Positions 6,696 through 9,382 of a DNA stretch of 9,382 nucleotides are shown piece by piece; positions within the stretch are counted from its first letter, which is position 1; each line of letters opens with the position of its first letter. A program made the position numbers and the translations under genes. This stretch comes from an uncultured Bacilli bacterium (GTDB taxonomy: Bacteria; Bacillota_I; Bacilli_A; RF39; UBA660): positions 1 to 9,382 of the forward strand of contig CAJONL010000146.1 of NCBI GenBank assembly GCA_905235875.1, given 5' to 3'. The notes beneath the pieces were generated by a model. It was given only the letters and a program-made list of their open reading frames with translations. It was not told the origin of the DNA and did no database searches.

Positions 6696-8474
6696 CTAAG
6701 GTATTGCAACTTTACTAGTAGATCTATATATATAATGCTTTCCATCTCCTTTATGATTAACTAAAAATACCAGATAACCATCTTGTACTAGAACACTTTC
6801 AAGTTCCGTATTATCCATGTTAAATCTATATGTTCCAAGATAAGCACCATCACTCATTCTATAAAGTTGAATATAATTTGTATTTTTCTTTGACGCTTTT
6901 ATATATACTTGAAATAATACCCCATGATATGCTCCGGATGCTTGTGTATGTGCATATCTACTTTTTAAATTAATTTTATAGGTTTTTGTCTTTTTAAATT
7001 TGTTGTTATATACCATTAGTCTTACTCTACCATAAGTTCCATAGTATAAATCATTAATATCATCATATGCTATAGCATTAATATAGTCAGATAAGGTTAT
7101 AAACTTTTCTTTTTTTAAAGTTTTTTTATCAATTACCATTAATTTTTTACCGTATTTTTTACTAGGATTAGTTGTTTTGACACCTCTATTAGCTGAATAA
7201 ATCTTAGATATATTCTTATGGCAAGTCATCCCGTTAGCATGGCCCAAATCTCCATATACACTAGAGTTTTTAATTAACTTACCAGTTTTAGAGAATACTT
7301 TAATTTTACCACCATATTTATCACTATCATCATTTTCTTTTTTATATTGAACAAGATAGTTAGTACCATCAAAACAAAATGCTTGAAGAATCTTATATTT
7401 ACTTTCTTTTTTAAGTGTTGCAATTTTCTTAACATTACTTTTTGAATAAGTCTTAGTAAGTTTATAGCTAGAATACTTAGTTAATTTTTTAACTTTGCCT
7501 TCAATTTCCGCTTTATAAGTCATAGTTTTTATACTTTTACCTGCTGACCAAGAAGTGTAATATGTTTTACCACTAATTATAGCATAACTTCTAACTTTAA
7601 ATGTATAAGTTTTATTTTGAGTTAAAGCATTATAAACATAATTATCTTTATTACCAACATTTACATATTTATTATCTGTTGCATTATAAACCTGAATATT
7701 ACTGTTCTTATCCTTACTAAAATATAATTGAACACTAGTAGATGATAAAGACTTTAAGCTTGTTATAAGAGGTGTTTTAACATTTAGATTTAATACTTTC
7801 ACACTTACCAAGTTAGTATAATTACTATAATAGACTTTTCCATCTTTATTTAAATAAGCTCTGATTTTAAAATTATATGTTTTACCAGCCTCTAAATTTG
7901 AAAAGGTATAAGTATTTTTATCATTCGTAGTTTTTGTAACATTATCTGTAGCGTTAACTATTTCCATACCGCTTATATTGCCATTAGATTTATAGTTTAA
8001 AGTAACTTTACCAATTTCTTTAGAAACTGCACTACTTATTATTGGAGTATTAACTACAACTTCAGTTGAACCACCGCCATATTGATTATTAGTAGCTGTT
8101 GCTTTATAAGGACTAGTGTAATCAGAACATCTATATTCATTATTTCTTTTTTCGCAAACCCTAGCTATAATAACATACTCTTTTCTATCAATTAACCTTT
8201 GATATGTAAGTGGAAACTTAGGAATATAATTATCCTTTCTATTAAGTGTTAAATTGATAACATTAACAAAATAACTATTACCACTATTATTTGGATTAAT
8301 TGTTAAAGTTAGAGCATTAGGTTCAATAGAACTAGGTGCAAAACTTGTGATAATAGGTGTATTCGGCTTATAATTATCAATAGCAAAACTATTCTTAAGA
8401 GTCAAAGCAATGATAATAAGCGCTGATATAATAGCTAAAACAATTATGCATAATTTATTACTTAATACTTTCAT
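6696..8474 (-). CDS. Secreted protein with three FN3-like domains and a beta-rich C-terminal domain
   Basis: A 592-aa exported protein of unknown function. Residues 7-27 form a signal peptide or anchor (short basic start, long hydrophobic core, then NSFAID). Three fibronectin type III-like repeats follow at about 37-125, 142-228 and 234-319. Each opens with a TP-I-I/L-S/T-S phrase, and the second and third share N-K-TY-F-K-RSY/RAY patterns. A linker (320-345) leads to a C-terminal region of about 245 residues with repeated short strands and turns (for example GHANGMTCH at 411-419, AIAYDDINDLYYGTYG, VQDGYLVFLVNHKGDG). This could be a beta-propeller-like fold, which is inference. There is no LPxTG or cell-wall binding motif at the end. 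Cysteines pair by spacing (C107/C116), compatible with a disulfide. The ATG at 8474 has AAAGGTG 7 bases upstream. The dCMP deaminase gene follows after 12 bp. Confidence 0.82.
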   Translation of the reverse strand: MKVLSNKLCIIVLAIISALIIIALTLKNSFAIDNYKPNTPIITSFAPSSIEPNALTLTINPNNSGNSYFVNVINLTLNRKDNYIPKFPLTYQRLIDRKEYVIIARVCEKRNNEYRCSDYTSPYKATATNNQYGGGSTEVVVNTPIISSAVSKEIGKVTLNYKSNGNISGMEIVNATDNVTKTTNDKNTYTFSNLEAGKTYNFKIRAYLNKDGKVYYSNYTNLVSVKVLNLNVKTPLITSLKSLSSTSVQLYFSKDKNSNIQVYNATDNKYVNVGNKDNYVYNALTQNKTYTFKVRSYAIISGKTYYTSWSAGKSIKTMTYKAEIEGKVKKLTKYSSYKLTKTYSKSNVKKIATLKKESKYKILQAFCFDGTNYLVQYKKENDDSDKYGGKIKVFSKTGKLIKNSSVYGDLGHANGMTCHKNISKIYSANRGVKTTNPSKKYGKKLMVIDKKTLKKEKFITLSDYINAIAYDDINDLYYGTYGRVRLMVYNNKFKKTKTYKINLKSRYAHTQASGAYHGVLFQVYIKASKKNTNYIQLYRMSDGAYLGTYRFNMDNTELESVLVQDGYLVFLVNHKGDGKHYIYRSTSKVAIP

Positions 8475-8503
8475 ATTTTCACCTTTATTATATTACTAAT
8501 ATC

Positions 8504-8532
8504 ATTTTATCATCAAATAAAAAAAGTATCAA
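8504..8532 (-). promoter_or_regulatory. Promoter of the FN3 protein - deaminase unit
   Basis: On the minus strand: -35 TTGATA (8532-8527), a 17-base spacer and -10 TAAAAT (8509-8504), 29 bases before the start codon at 8474. The -35 box lies within the downstream arm of the rubrerythrin terminator. A second TATAAT closer to the gene would leave almost no leader, so I prefer this one. Confidence 0.55.
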
Positions 8533-8559
8533 TAATAACATTTATATAATTGACACTTT
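8519..8559 (-). terminator. Rho-independent terminator of rubrerythrin
   Basis: The minus strand reads AAAGTGTCAAT, a 15-base loop, then ATTGATACTTT: an 11-bp stem with one G-T wobble, followed by a run of T (complement of 8525-8519). It starts 8 bases after the rubrerythrin stop codon. Confidence 0.8.
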
Positions 8560-8567
8560 ATAAAATT

Positions 8568-9107
8568 TTAATAATTTTCTGCTTTAATTTCAAAATAGCT
8601 TTGAGGGTGGTCACATACCGGACAAACACCTGGAGCTTTTTTACCAATAACTATATGACCACAGTTACGGCATTTCCAAATTCTGTCTCCATCTTTTGAA
8701 AATACTAAATCTTCTTTTACGTTATCAAGAAGCTTTCTATATCTTTCTTCATGTTCTTTTTCAATAGCTGCTACTGCTCTAAATTTATATGCTATTTTAT
8801 CAAAACCTTCTTCTTCTGCAACTTTAGCAAATTCTTCGTACATATCTGTCCATTCATAGTTTTCTCCCTCTGCTGCGCTAAGAAGATTTTCTTCAGTTGA
8901 AGGAACACTTCCTCCATTTAATTCTTTAAACCACATTTTAGCATGTTCTTTTTCATTATCAGCAGTTTCTAAAAAAATTGCTGCAATTTGTTCAAAGCCA
9001 TCCTTTTTAGCTTTACTAGCAAAATAAGTATATTTATTTCTCGCCTGTGATTCACCAGCAAATGCTTTCATTAAATTTTCTTCTGTTTTACTTCCTTTAA
9101 GTTCCAT
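8568..9107 (-). CDS. rbr: Rubrerythrin (non-heme diiron peroxidase)
   Basis: A 179-aa cytoplasmic protein that reduces hydrogen peroxide to water using electrons from rubredoxin or NAD(P)H-dependent reductases, a main oxidative-stress defence of anaerobes. The N-terminal four-helix diiron domain shows E19 in [11 protein letters not shown]52 and H55 in NEKEH, glutamates in the 91-100 segment ([10 protein letters not shown]), and E116 with H119 in IEKEH. The C-terminal rubredoxin-like domain has two CxxC pairs, C146/C149 (CRNCGH) and C162/C165 (CPVCDH), that bind one iron. All expected ligands are present and the length is standard. The ATG at 9107 has AAGGAGG 7 bases upstream. It is a single-gene unit with its own promoter and terminator. 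A PerR-box-like sequence lies between promoter and gene. Confidence 0.97.
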   Translation of the reverse strand: MELKGSKTEENLMKAFAGESQARNKYTYFASKAKKDGFEQIAAIFLETADNEKEHAKMWFKELNGGSVPSTEENLLSAAEGENYEWTDMYEEFAKVAEEEGFDKIAYKFRAVAAIEKEHEERYRKLLDNVKEDLVFSKDGDRIWKCRNCGHIVIGKKAPGVCPVCDHPQSYFEIKAENY

Positions 9108-9123
9108 ATATAATCCTCCTTCT

Positions 9124-9138
9124 AATTAATAATTATAA
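9124..9138 (-). promoter_or_regulatory. PerR-box-like sequence upstream of rubrerythrin
   Basis: TTATAATTATTAATT on the minus strand matches the established PerR operator TTATAATnATTATAA at 11 of 14 defined positions, with the left half perfect. It lies just downstream of the -10 box, where a bound repressor would block transcription. Rubrerythrin is a known PerR target in clostridia. In DNA this rich in A and T, such a match can arise by chance. Confidence 0.3.
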
Positions 9139-9142
9139 AAAT

Positions 9143-9151
9143 ATTATAACA
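9143..9151 (-). promoter_or_regulatory. Extended -10 promoter of rubrerythrin
   Basis: The minus strand has TGTTATAAT: consensus TATAAT (9148-9143) with the TG extension (9151-9150), 35 bases before the start codon. The -35 region is poor (TTAAGT-like), as is usual for extended -10 promoters. Confidence 0.6.
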
Positions 9152-9189
9152 TAAAATGAATATAAACTTAAATTAAATAATTAAAAAAC

Positions 9190-9219
9190 TTGAAAATAGA
9201 TATAATAATAAGGTATAAT
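9190..9219 (+). promoter_or_regulatory. Promoter of the acyltransferase gene
   Basis: Plus strand TTGAAA (9190-9195), an 18-base spacer and TATAAT (9214-9219), 44 bases before the start codon at 9264. It is divergent from the rubrerythrin promoter, with about 40 bases between the two. Confidence 0.6.
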
Positions 9220-9263
9220 CTATATAAGAATAGAAAGGGTTCAATGAAAGGACTCTTATTTAT

Positions 9264-9382
9264 ATGGTTAAAGAAAAAAAATCAAATTTTGAATTAATGA
9301 GAATCGTTTCTATGTTTTTTATTGTTCTAGGACATACCATAATCCACGGACATGTAATACAAAATTGTACTAATCCCAGTAT
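9264..9382 (+). CDS. Acyltransferase 3 family membrane protein (N-terminal fragment)
   Basis: Thirty-nine codons are visible before the right edge. NFELMRIVSMFFIVLGHTIIHG is the first helix and signature of integral-membrane acyltransferase-3 (OafA/WecH-type) proteins, which transfer acetyl or similar groups to cell-surface polysaccharides or lipids. The typical first-helix pattern is N-x-E-L/x-R-I/x-x-x-M-x-I/V-x-x-H, with the histidine (H24 here) thought to be catalytically important. Start choice: ATG at 9264 has AAAGGA 11 bases upstream, a slightly long spacing. The codon at 9299 (residue 12) is internal to the motif. It is the only plus-strand gene here and has its own promoter. Most of the protein (usually 330-650 aa) lies outside the window, so the substrate cannot be inferred. 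Confidence 0.75.
   Translation, partial: MVKEKKSNFELMRIVSMFFIVLGHTIIHGHVIQNCTNPS

Noticed and set aside
9244..9297. 17-codon open frame (MKGLLFIWLKKKNQILN) with GAAAGGG just upstream, overlapping the acyltransferase start
   Set aside because: It could be an upstream leader peptide, but it is short and A/T-driven, and its ribosome binding site could equally be chance. Not enough to call a gene.

Overview
The window is strongly AT-rich and reads as ordinary low-GC Gram-positive (Bacillota) chromosome. Several genes have clear AGGAGG-type ribosome binding sites, and hairpin-plus-T-run terminators are easy to find. The surface proteins are of Gram-positive type. TGA is a stop codon (the 125-aa gene ends on TGA within an ATGA overlap), so this is not the mycoplasma code. 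Rubrerythrin suggests an anaerobe or microaerophile. My best guess is an uncultured gut-type Bacilli/Clostridia lineage; that placement is inference, not identification.

Layout: all genes lie on the minus strand except an acyltransferase fragment at the right edge, so transcription mostly runs right to left. Read in that direction: (a) rubrerythrin (8568-9107) with its own promoter and terminator. (b) A 592-aa secreted protein with three FN3-like domains (6696-8474), followed 12 bp later by a dCMP/ComEB-type deaminase (6180-6683), probably one transcript. (c) A short secreted or membrane-anchored protein with a SpaA/Cna-B-like domain (5455-6033) and its own terminator. (d) A small P-loop kinase (4901-5374). 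(e) A tightly overlapping three-gene operon, 277-4828: a YhgE/Pip-family membrane protein, a 125-aa two-helix membrane protein, and a second YhgE/Pip paralogue, closed by a terminator. (f) The N-terminus of another secreted protein running off the left edge (1-144). On the plus strand, divergent from rubrerythrin, an acyltransferase-3 family gene starts at 9264 and runs off the right edge.

How it fits together: most of the window concerns the cell envelope (two YhgE/Pip proteins, the small membrane protein, three exported proteins and a probable glycan or lipid O-acyltransferase). The housekeeping and stress genes are the deaminase (dUMP/dTMP supply), rubrerythrin (peroxide reduction) and the small kinase. 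The most notable unit is the YhgE - small membrane protein - YhgE operon. Its reading frames overlap by 1 and 4 bases, and its promoter contains a perfect 8+8 bp palindrome that looks like an operator. I see no CRISPR array, tRNA, rRNA, insertion sequence or phage gene, and no gene-free stretch longer than about 160 bp.
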